Origin: VAZQ01 sp963739175
Lineage (GTDB): Bacteria > Pseudomonadota > Alphaproteobacteria > Rhizobiales > Xanthobacteraceae
Length of the DNA stretch: 64,000 bases
NCBI GenBank assembly: GCA_963739175.1
Contig: CAVTZH010000001.1
Location: 744,001 to 808,000, forward strand
Reading direction: 5' to 3'
Part shown: one piece after another, positions 1 to 8,603 of the stretch
Numbering within the stretch: the stretch's first letter is position 1
Layout: the number at the start of each line of letters is the position of its first letter
The notes under the pieces: generated by a model
Told to the model about the DNA's origin: nothing
Seen by the model: only the letters and a program-made list of their open reading frames with translations
The model's database searches: none
Made by a program: the position numbers and the translations under genes

Positions 1-568
1 CGCGTCCGCGCGCTCGAGACCATCCTGACCGAGAAGGGCTATGTCGATCCGAAGGCGCTCGACGCCATCATCGAGGCCTACGAGACCCGGATCGGGCCGC
101 ACAACGGCGCGCAAGGCCGTGGCCAAAGCCTGGGCCGATCCCGAGTACAAAAAGGCGCTGCTCGCCGACGCCACCAAGGCGGTCGGCTCGCTCGGCTTCG
201 CCAGCCGTGTCGGCGATCATCTGGTGGCGGTCGAGAACACCCCGAAGCTGCACAACATGATCGTGTGCACGCTCTGCTCCTGCTATCCGTGGGAGGTGCT
301 GGGCCTGCCGCCGACCTGGTACAAGTCCGCGCCCTATCGCTCGCGCACGGTGATCGATCCGCGCAGCGTGCTGAAGGATTTCGGCGTGACGCTGCCGGCC
401 GAGACCGAGATCCGCGTCTGGGATTCGACGGCCGAGACGCGCTTCATCGTGCTGCCGATGCGCCCGGCCGGCACCGAGGGCTGGAGCGAGGACAAGCTTG
501 CCGAACTGGTCACCCGCGACTCCATGATCGGGACCGGACTGCCGAAGGCGCCGGGCGCGGCGTCATGA
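1..568 (+). CDS. nthA: Nitrile hydratase alpha subunit, cobalt type (5' truncated, frameshifted)
   Basis: Catalytic subunit of nitrile hydratase, which hydrates nitriles to amides in the cytoplasm. The metal-binding claw CTLCSC is seen, with Cys codons at 266, 275 and 281; Thr in its second position is the cobalt-type signature (Fe-type has Ser). The family stretch YKSAPYRSR follows. The window opens inside the gene: frame 1 reads the usual N-terminal region from base 1 to about 111, then the family sequence continues in frame 2 from about 113. One extra base, or loss of two, in the GCGC run at 109-113 explains this, probably a sequence error. The stop overlaps the next start as ATGA. Confidence 0.93.
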
Positions 569-1566
569 CGGCGGGGCTTGTCGCGTTCCTCGACGCGCAG
601 ATGGCGGATGCCGAGACGCAGTGGAGCGTCGGCACCTTCGGCGCCATCGCGGAGTTTGCGCGCGACGCCGCCGAGCCGGTCGCGCTGTCGCGCAGCGCCG
701 CATCGCTGGCGGCGGTGACGGAGCGCGGCGGCATCCGCCTCACGCTGCGTGCCGACATGCGGCCGTTCGCCTTCGAGACCACGACCAAAGACAGCTGGAA
801 CCACCGCGTCGCGCTCTGCCTGCCCGAGCGTGATTGCGCCATGAACGCACGCACGGTCCTCACCGAGCTTGGCGCCGACAGCGATGCATTGCGTGAAGGC
901 GACCGCGACGCCGTGCTGTTCGATCTCGGGCTCGGCGCGCTGCAGGTCGACTGCTGCGTGCGGATCGCCGATCCGGAGGTGGCCGCGCACCTGCGTGCGC
1001 ATTGCGGGCATCCGGTGTTCGGCAGTTCGGCGATGGGCATCATCCTCGCGACCAATCCGCACCGGGTGTTCGTGAGCCGGCTCGGCCGTATCGAGGTGTT
1101 CCAGCCAATCCCGCCGCCCGACGGCAAGAGTCCGGACGGTCCGCACACCCATGTGCTGCCGGGCCTGCTGCGCCACGGTCGCACACATTCGGCCACCGAA
1201 CCGATTCCGGACGGCTTGGTGCCGTGCGCGCATGTCTATCCGCCGCATCCCGCGAAGGACGGCATGGGCCGCCGCCGGCCGTTCGACCGCGCGCGCCACG
1301 ACGCGTTCCAGGCGGTCCTGCACCGCTACGGCGATCCGGCATTCCTGGCGCTGAAGCAGCAGGTGACATACGCCGTCGCTGCCGGGGCGGATCCATCCAC
1401 AATCGCCGTTCCGGAGCAGCGCTTTGCACGCACGAACATCCGCGTGGCGCTGCGGCAGCTCAAGGCGCAAGCCGAGACTGCGCCCTCGCTTGACGCCTGG
1501 TTGGCGGCGCACGAGCGTCACAGCGAGACCGTGGACGACCCGCACCACCACGAGGCTCAGCCATGA
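565..1566 (+). CDS. Conserved hypothetical protein between nitrile hydratase subunits
   Basis: I cannot assign a function to this 333-residue protein. Its ATG at 565 overlaps the alpha-subunit stop and its own stop overlaps the beta-subunit start (ATGA at 1563), so it is placed for translational coupling inside the nitrile hydratase operon. No signal peptide or membrane segment is evident. The C-terminal half has His-rich, Pro-rich patches (HTHVLP, then HVYPPHP) that could bind metal. The open frame extends upstream to 265, but that part lies inside the alpha gene in another frame. Its position suggests a role in cobalt delivery, maturation or quality control of the enzyme; this is inference only. 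Confidence 0.8.
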   Translation: MTAGLVAFLDAQMADAETQWSVGTFGAIAEFARDAAEPVALSRSAASLAAVTERGGIRLTLRADMRPFAFETTTKDSWNHRVALCLPERDCAMNARTVLTELGADSDALREGDRDAVLFDLGLGALQVDCCVRIADPEVAAHLRAHCGHPVFGSSAMGIILATNPHRVFVSRLGRIEVFQPIPPPDGKSPDGPHTHVLPGLLRHGRTHSATEPIPDGLVPCAHVYPPHPAKDGMGRRRPFDRARHDAFQAVLHRYGDPAFLALKQQVTYAVAAGADPSTIAVPEQRFARTNIRVALRQLKAQAETAPSLDAWLAAHERHSETVDDPHHHEAQP

Positions 1567-2219
1567 ACGGCATCCACGACATGGGCGGCATGGAAGGTTT
1601 CGGCCCGGTGAAGCCGGAGCCGAACGAGCCTCCGTTCCACTCCAAGTGGGAAGGCCGCGCGCTGGCGATGAACCGCGCGCTCGGCTACGCCAGGATCTGG
1701 AACATCGACAAGTCGCGCGCCAAGATCGAGGAGATGCCGCCGCACGAGTATCTCACCAAGACCTATTACCAGAAGTGGGCGCAGCGGCTGGAGCAGCTTC
1801 TGATCGAATACGGCTATATCGGCGAAGACGAGGTGAAGGCCGGCCGCTCGCTGCGGCCGGGCAAGCCGGTACCGCGTTTCCTGCCGGCCGCCGAGGTGAA
1901 CAAGGCACTCGCGCGCGGCACCTATTCGCGCGAACCGACCGGCCCGGCGCGCTTCAAGGCCGGCGATCGCGTGCGCACGCGGAACATCCATCCGCACACG
2001 CACACCCGGCTGCCGCGGTACGCGCGTGACAAGGTCGGCGTGATCGAATGCGTGCGCGGCTTCCACGTGTTCCCGGACTCGGTCGCGGTCGGCGCCGGCG
2101 AGAACCCGCAATGGCTCTATACAGTGCTCTTCGATGCGAGAGAGCTCTGGGGCGAGGCCGCCGATCCGAAGTCGAAAGTCTCAATCGAAGCATGGGACCC
2201 TTATCTTGAGCCCGCGTGA
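1563..2219 (+). CDS. nthB: Nitrile hydratase beta subunit
   Basis: Structural beta subunit that pairs with alpha to form the active nitrile hydratase. The 218-residue length is typical and the N-terminus MNGIHDMGGMEGFGPV is the family signature. The C-terminal SH3-like barrel region is recognisable (GDRVRTRNIHPHTHTRLP, then PQWLYTVLFDARELWG). The start overlaps the preceding stop by ATGA. The next gene starts inside its 3' end. No disruption is visible. Confidence 0.96.
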   Translation: MNGIHDMGGMEGFGPVKPEPNEPPFHSKWEGRALAMNRALGYARIWNIDKSRAKIEEMPPHEYLTKTYYQKWAQRLEQLLIEYGYIGEDEVKAGRSLRPGKPVPRFLPAAEVNKALARGTYSREPTGPARFKAGDRVRTRNIHPHTHTRLPRYARDKVGVIECVRGFHVFPDSVAVGAGENPQWLYTVLFDARELWGEAADPKSKVSIEAWDPYLEPA

Positions 2220-2605
2220 CGCTATCGATCCCGCGGCCGCGCGGCGCGCCGCGCAAGCGGTGCCGAGCATTCCCTGCGACGCCGAAGGGACCGGTGTTCC
2301 GCGAGCCGTGGGAAGCGCAGGCGTTCGCGATGGCGCTCGCGCTGCATGAGCGTGGGCTGTTCACCTGGAGCGAATGGGCGGCGACGCTGTCGGACGAGAT
2401 CAAGCGCGCGCAGGCAGCCGGCGATCCCGACACCGGCGAAACCTACTACCGGCATTGGCTCAATACGCTGGAGCGGCTGGTCACCGAAAAAGGCGCGACC
2501 GACGCGACGACGCTGTCGCGCTATCGCGACGCCTGGGACCACGCCGCCGACCGCACGCCGCACGGCGCGCCGATCGAGCTGAAGCCCGAAGATTTCCAGC
2601 GGTAG
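2206..2605 (+). CDS. Nitrile hydratase accessory protein (activator/P14K type), frameshifted
   Basis: Small protein of the nitrile hydratase activator family, needed for cobalt insertion into the alpha claw in related systems. The family core EPWEAQAFAMAL, then LFTWSEWA and ETYYRHWLNTLE, is clear. The N-terminal part (AVPSIPCDAEG) is in frame 1 from a TTG at 2206, and the rest in frame 2. One extra A at about 2290 in GGGACCGG accounts for the switch; without it the text reads DAEGPVFREPWEAQ. A GTG at 2216 in the second frame would give a poor N-terminus. It overlaps the beta gene by 14 bases and ends the operon. Confidence 0.87.
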
Positions 2606-2642
2606 GTCTTAGGTGATGTCCGAGCCGCGAACCCGGTCGGCT

Positions 2643-2667
2643 CCCTCTCCCCTCCGGGGAGAGGGAA
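2643..2667. repeat. Short CTCTCCCC/GGGGAGAG palindromic repeat
   Basis: Near-perfect inverted repeat around CTCTCCCC TCC GGGGAGAG between the convergent nitrile hydratase and NicO genes. The same motif recurs at 6287-6443, 30776-30882 and 44279-44330, so it is a dispersed intergenic repeat. It might act as a bidirectional terminator, but no T-tract follows. Confidence 0.75.
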
Positions 2668-2710
2668 TCCGTCGGTGCACGCCGGCACATCGGAATTCAT
2701 CCGAGAGACT

Positions 2711-3892
2711 TTAGGCCAGCAGCCGCTCGCTCGCCATGTAACCCATCAGTAGCAGCGCGCCAAAGGCGGTAATCAACAGCGCAGCGGCAACCTCGATCCC
2801 GCGCATGAACAGCATGCCGTAGCCGCCGCGGGTGGAGGAGAAACGCTCGGCCCAATTGGTCGCCATGACGGAAAGCACCGCGATGGCGGCGACCATGATG
2901 GCGGTGCCGAGCCCCATCACGAAGGTCGCGACCACGCCGGCCCAGAACAGTCCCTGCGCCAGCGTGAACACCAGCACCAGGATCGCGCCCGAGCACGGCC
3001 TTAAGCCCACCGCGAAGATTGCGCCCAACCCGCGCTTCCAACCGCCGGGACCGGCAAGCTCGCTCGGCTCCGGCGCGTGCGCATGGCTCCAGGCCGATCC
3101 ATGGTCGTGATCGCAATGCGCGTGGTCATGGCCATGCAAGTGCTGGGCATGGTCATGATGCGCGTGATCGTGGTGCGCGTGCGCGGCATGATCGTGGTGA
3201 TGGTCATGGTGGTGATGATCTTGGGCATGCGCGTGGCCGTGATGGGCATGATCATGATGCGCATGATCGTGATGATCGTGCAGATGCGCCGGCGTCGCGG
3301 CGGCGCCGACGGTCTTCGGCTTGTGAATGTCGCGCCAGGTCGCGAACGCTGCGCGGCCCTTGGCCCAGACCAGCCGCAGCCCGATGGCGATGATGAGGAG
3401 GTAGCTGATGATCTCGATCCAGCGCACCGCCGTGCTCATGGTGGCGGCCGTCGCGTTCAGGAGCACCGCGGCGATGCCGACCACCGCGACCGCGACCGCC
3501 GCCTGCACCATCGCCGAGGCGAAGGAGAGGACGACGCCGCGCCACCAGGTCTCGCGGTTGGCAACCACGTAGGACGAGATCACCGCCTTGCCGTGGCCGG
3601 GACCGGCGGCATGGAAGATGCCGTAGGCGAACGACAGGCCGAACAGCACCCACAGCGCGCTTGAGTCGGTGCGCGCCGCGCGAATCGCGCCCGAGAGGCT
3701 TTTGTAGTACTCGGCCTGCTTGACCATGATCCAGCCGACGATGCCGCCCGACTGCGTCGGCGGTGCGCTCTTCGGCGTGCCGACGCCGAACGGCGAGCCC
3801 TGCGCCATCACGGCATCGATCGCGCCGGCCGCGAGCATTGCCGCGGCGATCGCGCCACCGGCGATCAGAAGATTGCGCGTGCTGCGTTCCAT
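2711..3892 (-). CDS. NicO-family nickel/cobalt transporter with His-rich loop
   Basis: Inner-membrane transporter of about 393 residues. It has a hydrophobic N-terminus, a segment FHAAGPGHGKAV typical of NicO/RcnA proteins, several membrane helices and a cytoplasmic loop of some 70 residues packed with His and Asp (about residues 207-275) that would bind Ni or Co. GLRPCSGAILVLVFTLAQG is the second conserved block. It lies 30 bases downstream of a DUF1007 gene, the usual partner. Facing a cobalt-type nitrile hydratase operon suggests cobalt handling, though direction of transport cannot be read from sequence. Confidence 0.9.
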   Translation of the reverse strand: MERSTRNLLIAGGAIAAAMLAAGAIDAVMAQGSPFGVGTPKSAPPTQSGGIVGWIMVKQAEYYKSLSGAIRAARTDSSALWVLFGLSFAYGIFHAAGPGHGKAVISSYVVANRETWWRGVVLSFASAMVQAAVAVAVVGIAAVLLNATAATMSTAVRWIEIISYLLIIAIGLRLVWAKGRAAFATWRDIHKPKTVGAAATPAHLHDHHDHAHHDHAHHGHAHAQDHHHHDHHHDHAAHAHHDHAHHDHAQHLHGHDHAHCDHDHGSAWSHAHAPEPSELAGPGGWKRGLGAIFAVGLRPCSGAILVLVFTLAQGLFWAGVVATFVMGLGTAIMVAAIAVLSVMATNWAERFSSTRGGYGMLFMRGIEVAAALLITAFGALLLMGYMASERLLA

Positions 3893-3922
3893 GTTGCGCC
3901 CCTCAGTGCGCTTTGGCGCCGC

Positions 3923-4576
3923 TCAGGAACATTTGACAAGAATGCGATTGGCGAACTGCGCGCCAAGCATTTCTGAAGGACTGAGCTTCTGGTCGGGCGA
4001 CATCTGGAACAGCTTCGCCGCCATCGCCGCGTCCATCTCCTCCGGGCGCGCCACCAGCAGCTTGCATCCGGCCGGCGCGCCGACCAGCGCGACCGCATTG
4101 TCCTTCTCGAACGAGAAGTCGACGAAGTACGACGGGTCGTAGATCTCGATCTGCAGGTCCTGCACCTTGAGCGGCGTCTTGAACGGCAGGGTGAAATGCA
4201 GCGTCAGGATCTGGTCCTTGTAGTCGAGATAGTAGCCCTTCGGCGGATCGACGAAGTCGGCCTTCTTGCCGTTGACCCGGGCCATGGTGAAATAGTCGAA
4301 GTCCTTGAGCAACTCGATATTGGTCTTGGCGAGCGGCTCGAGCTCCTCGCGGGAGTAGACGCCGCGCTGCTTGCTGTCGATGCCCTGGGTCGCGAACGCC
4401 GAGAACATGTCGTCGAAGGTCCAGGCATGGCGGATGCCGGTGACCGATCCGTCCGGGCCGTAGACCAGCTCGCTCCGCATCGTCACCCAGACATGCGGAT
4501 GGGCGGAAGCCACTTCGACGGTTGCGACCAGGCTGGCGAGCACGGCCGCGGCAACGCAGGAAAGCTGTTTGATCAT
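3923..4576 (-). CDS. DUF1007 family periplasmic protein
   Basis: Secreted protein of 217 residues with a signal peptide ending near VEVASA, followed directly by HPHVWV, the characteristic N-terminal metal-ligand-like HPH motif of DUF1007. These proteins are commonly encoded beside NicO transporters and are thought to serve as periplasmic metal partners. The start ATG at 4576 puts the signal peptide at the N-terminus; the longer open frame to 4756 is not supported. It precedes the NicO gene in the same direction with a 30-base gap, so the two are probably one operon. Confidence 0.88.
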   Translation of the reverse strand: MIKQLSCVAAAVLASLVATVEVASAHPHVWVTMRSELVYGPDGSVTGIRHAWTFDDMFSAFATQGIDSKQRGVYSREELEPLAKTNIELLKDFDYFTMARVNGKKADFVDPPKGYYLDYKDQILTLHFTLPFKTPLKVQDLQIEIYDPSYFVDFSFEKDNAVALVGAPAGCKLLVARPEEMDAAMAAKLFQMSPDQKLSPSEMLGAQFANRILVKCS

Positions 4577-4652
4577 GCAGGGAAGATAGCACGGAGTGCG
4601 GCGGAATGGAGGCCCCTTGCGGCAGGGTCCGCCCGGGACCGGCACGTGAACT

Positions 4653-6242
4653 TTATATCCCGGTTGCGCCGCCGTCGGCGCGCGGGTCGTGCGCCCCTTC
4701 GAGCGTTCCATTCGGATGCAGCACCACGGCACCGGCGTGGCCCATGTTGCCGGCATAGGGCGCCGCCATCACGTCGACGTCGTGTCCGGCCGCCATCAGG
4801 CGGTCGATCACGTTGCCGTCGAAGCGGCCTTCCAGCATCACGCTGCCGTGCGCGGAACCCCAGGTCCGGCCGATGAACCAGCGCGGCCGGTCGAGCGCCT
4901 GGTCGAGCGGCTGCCGGTAGAGCACGTGGCGGGTGAACAACGCCGCCTGGATCTGTGGCTGCGCGTCGCCGCCCATGGTTCCGTAGGCGATGATGCGCCC
5001 GTCCCGCAGCACCGCCAGCGCCGGATTGAGCGTGTGCGGCGGCAGCCTTCCGGGTTCGACGCGGTTGCGCGATGTCGGTTTGAGATTGAAGCCGGTGCCG
5101 CGGTTTTGCATCAGCACGCCGGTGCGCGGCAGCACCACGCCGGAGCCGAACTCCCAGTAGAGCGACTGGATGTAGGAGACGACCAGGCCGGAGGCGTCGG
5201 CCGCGCCCATCCAGATGGTGTCGCCCTGCCCTGGCGCCGCCGACCACATCCCCGCCTTGCGGCGGTCGATGGCAGCGGCTTCGGCATCGAGGAACGCATC
5301 GGCGAGGAAGCGCTCGGGCGGCTGTTGCATCCGCTCGGGATCGGCGATGGTGCGATCGCGCACGCGCAGCGCACGCTTCGCCGCTTCGATCAGCCCGTGC
5401 ACATGGTCGAAGCTCTCCGCCTCCTTGACCCCGAGGCGCTCAAACAGCGCGAGGATCATCAGCGACGCGAGACCCTGCGTCGGCGGCGGCGTGTTGTAGA
5501 GCGTGCCGGCATCGATCGCGACCGAGAGCGGCTCGGCGAGCGTCGCCGTGTTGCGTTCGAGATCGACGCGCGTCACCGGCGAGCCGACGCGATCGAGATC
5601 GCCGGCAACCTCGCGCGCCACGTCGCCGCGATAGAAATCGGCGAGCCCGGCATGGGCAAGCTGTTCGAGCGTCGCGGCGAGCGCCGGTTGCCGCAGCATG
5701 TGGCCGGCCTCCGGCGGCTTGCCGTCGACCAGGAAGGTCTGCGCGAAGCCGGGAACGGCTTTCAGCTCGCCCGCCACCGCCGCCGTGAGATTGGCGAGGC
5801 TGCGCGCCATGGGCGTGCCCTCGCCGGCCTGGCGGATGGCATGGCCGAGCAGCACCTTGAGCGGCAGCGCGCCGCCGTGTGCCTTGGCGGCTTCGAGCGC
5901 CAGCATCCAGCCACTTATTGCTCCTGGTACTGTCAATGCCGCGAGCGGCCCGCGCGACGGGATCGTCTCGTATTCGCGGTAGAGCTCCGGCCGCGCGTGC
6001 TCGCCGGCGCGGCCCGCCGCCATCAGCGCGCGGATGCGGCCCGACGGCTCGCGGAGGAGCCAGAAGCCGTCGCCGCCGATGCCGTTCATGTGCGGATAGA
6101 CCACCGCGATCGACGCCGCCATCGCGACCATCGCTTCGAGCGCATTGCCGCCCTCGGCGAGGATCGCGCGGCCGGCTTCGGCGGCGGCGCTATGCGGCGC
6201 GCAGACGACGCCGCGGCGATGTCCGGCGGTGTGGAGGTCCAT
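4653..6242 (-). CDS. Gamma-glutamyltransferase family protein
   Basis: Ntn-hydrolase of the gamma-glutamyltranspeptidase family, 529 residues. The N-terminal GGNALEAMVA and GIGGDGF blocks and the autocleavage/catalytic Thr in GQGDTIWM (about residue 342) are visible, so processing into two subunits is expected. No signal peptide is seen, so it is probably cytoplasmic, and the substrate may be a gamma-glutamyl or acylase-type compound. I chose ATG 6242 because AAGGA lies four bases upstream; ATG 6281 is the alternative. A composite palindromic repeat sits just upstream. A distant paralogue is at 32658-34533. Confidence 0.88.
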   Translation of the reverse strand: MDLHTAGHRRGVVCAPHSAAAEAGRAILAEGGNALEAMVAMAASIAVVYPHMNGIGGDGFWLLREPSGRIRALMAAGRAGEHARPELYREYETIPSRGPLAALTVPGAISGWMLALEAAKAHGGALPLKVLLGHAIRQAGEGTPMARSLANLTAAVAGELKAVPGFAQTFLVDGKPPEAGHMLRQPALAATLEQLAHAGLADFYRGDVAREVAGDLDRVGSPVTRVDLERNTATLAEPLSVAIDAGTLYNTPPPTQGLASLMILALFERLGVKEAESFDHVHGLIEAAKRALRVRDRTIADPERMQQPPERFLADAFLDAEAAAIDRRKAGMWSAAPGQGDTIWMGAADASGLVVSYIQSLYWEFGSGVVLPRTGVLMQNRGTGFNLKPTSRNRVEPGRLPPHTLNPALAVLRDGRIIAYGTMGGDAQPQIQAALFTRHVLYRQPLDQALDRPRWFIGRTWGSAHGSVMLEGRFDGNVIDRLMAAGHDVDVMAAPYAGNMGHAGAVVLHPNGTLEGAHDPRADGGATGI

Positions 6243-6286
6243 CAGATCCTTCTCGTGTCGGGACGCAAGCGAGACGCCCATTAATG

Positions 6287-6443
6287 TGCCCTCTCCCCTT
6301 GCGGGAGAGGGCAAGACGATTTTGCCACCAACGGCGATTGGGTGAGGGGTTTCTTCGCTAGAAAGTTTTTCGAAGAAGCCCCCTCACCCATTCGAATGTG
6401 CTGATACGTCTGAGCTGCCCTCTCCCGCAAGGGGAGAGGGCAC
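6287..6443. repeat. Composite palindromic repeat element (about 157 bp)
   Basis: Nested inverted repeats: outer arms CCCTCTCCCC/GGGAGAGGG at both ends and an inner pair GGGTGAGGGG with CCCCTCACCC flanking TTCTTCG/CGAAGAA. The same architecture occurs at 30776-30882, with fragments at 2643 and 44279. It fills the gap between two minus-strand genes. Likely a non-autonomous repetitive element able to fold as RNA. Confidence 0.8.
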
Positions 6444-6476
6444 AATAACAACGGCCCGCGACGTCTTCGTCTAGGT

Positions 6477-8553
6477 CTAAGCCGGCGCAAAGCCGCGCTG
6501 CTTGAGCAGCGCGTCCGCTGTCGGCAGCCGGCCGCGGAACGCGGTGTAGAGCGCTTCCGGATCGCTCCTGCCGCCGGCGGAGTAGACGTGGTCGTAGAGC
6601 TTCTTCGCCATCGCCGGATCGAAAATGTCGCCGGTCTCCTGGAACGCCGCGAAGGCGTCGGCGTCGAGCACCTCGGACCACATATAGCTGTAATAGGCGG
6701 AGGCATAGCCGCCGCCGGAGAACACATGCGCGAAGTGCGTCGGCCGGTGGCGCATCACGATCTCCGCCGGCATGCCCATCTTGGCGAGCGCCGCGTCCTC
6801 GAAGGCGCCGACGTCGAAGCCGTTGGCGTCCTTGAGCAGATGCGCGTCAAGGTCGAACAGCGCGGAGGCGACGAACTCGACGGTGGCGAAGCCGCGATTG
6901 AAGTTGCGGGCGTCGAGCAGGCGCTTGAGCAGGTCGTCGGGGATCGAGCGGCCGCTGCGCGCGTGGATCGCAAACCGCCGCAGGATGTCGGGCTGCTCGA
7001 GCCAGTGCTCATAGAGCTGCGACGGCAGCTCGACCCAGTCGGTGAGCACGCTGGTGCCGGCGACCATCGGATAGGTGACGTCCGACAGGAGCCCGTGCAG
7101 CGCGTGGCCGAACTCGTGGAACAGCGTGCGCGCATCGTCGAACGAAAGCAGCGTCGGCTGCCCCTCGCCGCCCTTGTTGAAGTTCATGATGTTGATGACC
7201 AGCGGGCGCACATCGGGCCCGGTGAGCTTCTCCTGGTCGCGCAGCGTCGTCATCCAGGCGCCCGAGCGCTTTGACGGCCGCGCGAAATAGTCGCCAAAGA
7301 ACAGGCCGAGATGGCGACCGTCGGGCCCCAGCACCTCCCACGTCATCACGTCGGGATGCCAGGTCGCGACGTCCTTGCGGCGCTCGAAGGTGAGGCCGAA
7401 CAGCTTGTAGGCGGTGTAGAACGCCGCATCGATGATGTGGTGGAGCTGGAAGTAGGGCTTCACCGTCGCCTCGTCGATGTCGCAGCGGACCTTGCGCAGC
7501 TTCTCGGCGTAGTAACGCCAGTCCCACGGCGCGATGGTGAAGTTGCCGCCCTCCTCGCGCACCAGCTCCTGCATGGCGTCGCGGTCGGCAAGCGCGCCCG
7601 CGCGCGCCGGCGCCCACACGCGGTCGAGCAGGTCGCGCACCGCGTCCGGCGTCTTCGCCATGGCATCGTCGAGGCGATAGTGGGCGAAGGTCTCGAAGCC
7701 GAGCAGCTTGGCGCGCTCTGCGCGCAGCGCCACCGTCTCGGCGATCGCCGCCTTGTTGTCGGTCGCGCCGCCCTGGTCGCCGCGCGCGATCCAGGCGCGG
7801 AACGCCTTTTCGCGGAGATCCCGGCGCGAGGAGAATTGCAGGAACGGCTCGACGCTGGAGCGCGACAGCGTGATGACGTGCTTGCCCTCCATGCCGCGCT
7901 CGGCCGCCGCTGAACGCGCCGCCGCGCGCACGAAGTCCGGCAGGCCGGCGAGGTCTTCCTCCGTCTCGAGCGTCAGCGTGTAGCCCTGCTCGTCGGCGAG
8001 CACGTTCTGGCTGAAGCTCGTGCCCAGCACCGCGAGCCGCTCGGCGATCTCGGCCAGCCGCTTCTTGGTGGTGGCGTCGAGGCCGGCGCCGGCGCGCTTG
8101 TACATCTTGTGATAGCGGTCGAGCACGCGCTTCTGCTCGGCGGTGAGACCGGCGGTGTCGCGTGCGCGATGCAGCGCATCGATGCGCTGGAACAGCGCAT
8201 CGTTCTGCAGGATGCGCTGGTTGTGGGCGGCGAGCTTGGGCCCGATCTCGCGCTCGATCGCGAGCAGCGCGTCGTTGGTGTCGGCGCTGGCGAGATTGAA
8301 GAACACGGCCGCGACGCGTTCGAGGAGCCTGCCGCTCGCCTCCAGCCGCTCGATCGTGTTGCCGAAGCTCGGCGCCTGCGCCTGCGCCGTCACCGCCGCG
8401 ATCTCGGCGTCGTGCTCGGTAAAGGCGCGCTCGAACGCCGGCATGAAATGCCCGGGCGCGATGCGGCGCGAATGGCGGCACCTCGAACGCGGCGGTCCAG
8501 GTCTCGAAGAAGGGATTGGGCTCGGAAGGCGTCGGATGGTTCTGCTCGGTCAT
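6477..8553 (-). CDS. M3 family oligopeptidase / peptidyl-dipeptidase (frameshifted near N-terminus)
   Basis: Zinc metallopeptidase that degrades short peptides in the cytoplasm (Dcp/oligopeptidase A type). The catalytic motif HEFGHALHG is present with the downstream family block VELPSQLYEHW. The main frame starts only at 8444, but the expected N-terminus (from ATG 8553, MTEQNHPTPS) reads in another frame to about 8468. One extra base in the GCGGCGCG stretch at 8462-8468 explains the break and would restore VPPFARIAPGHFMPAF. Full length is about 692 residues, normal for the family. A sequence error is more likely than loss of function. Confidence 0.9.
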
Positions 8554-8603
8554 GGCGACAATCTGGTGTCCCGCGGCGGCCGACGCAACACCGGTCGCGT
8601 CCC

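Noticed and set aside
265..564. N-terminal extension of the embedded nitrile hydratase gene
   Set aside because: It overlaps the alpha subunit in another frame; ATG 565 with ATGA overlap is better.
3001..3664. Met/Ile/Arg-rich frames in the NicO region
   Set aside because: Shadows of the His/Asp repeat loop of the NicO gene read in other frames.
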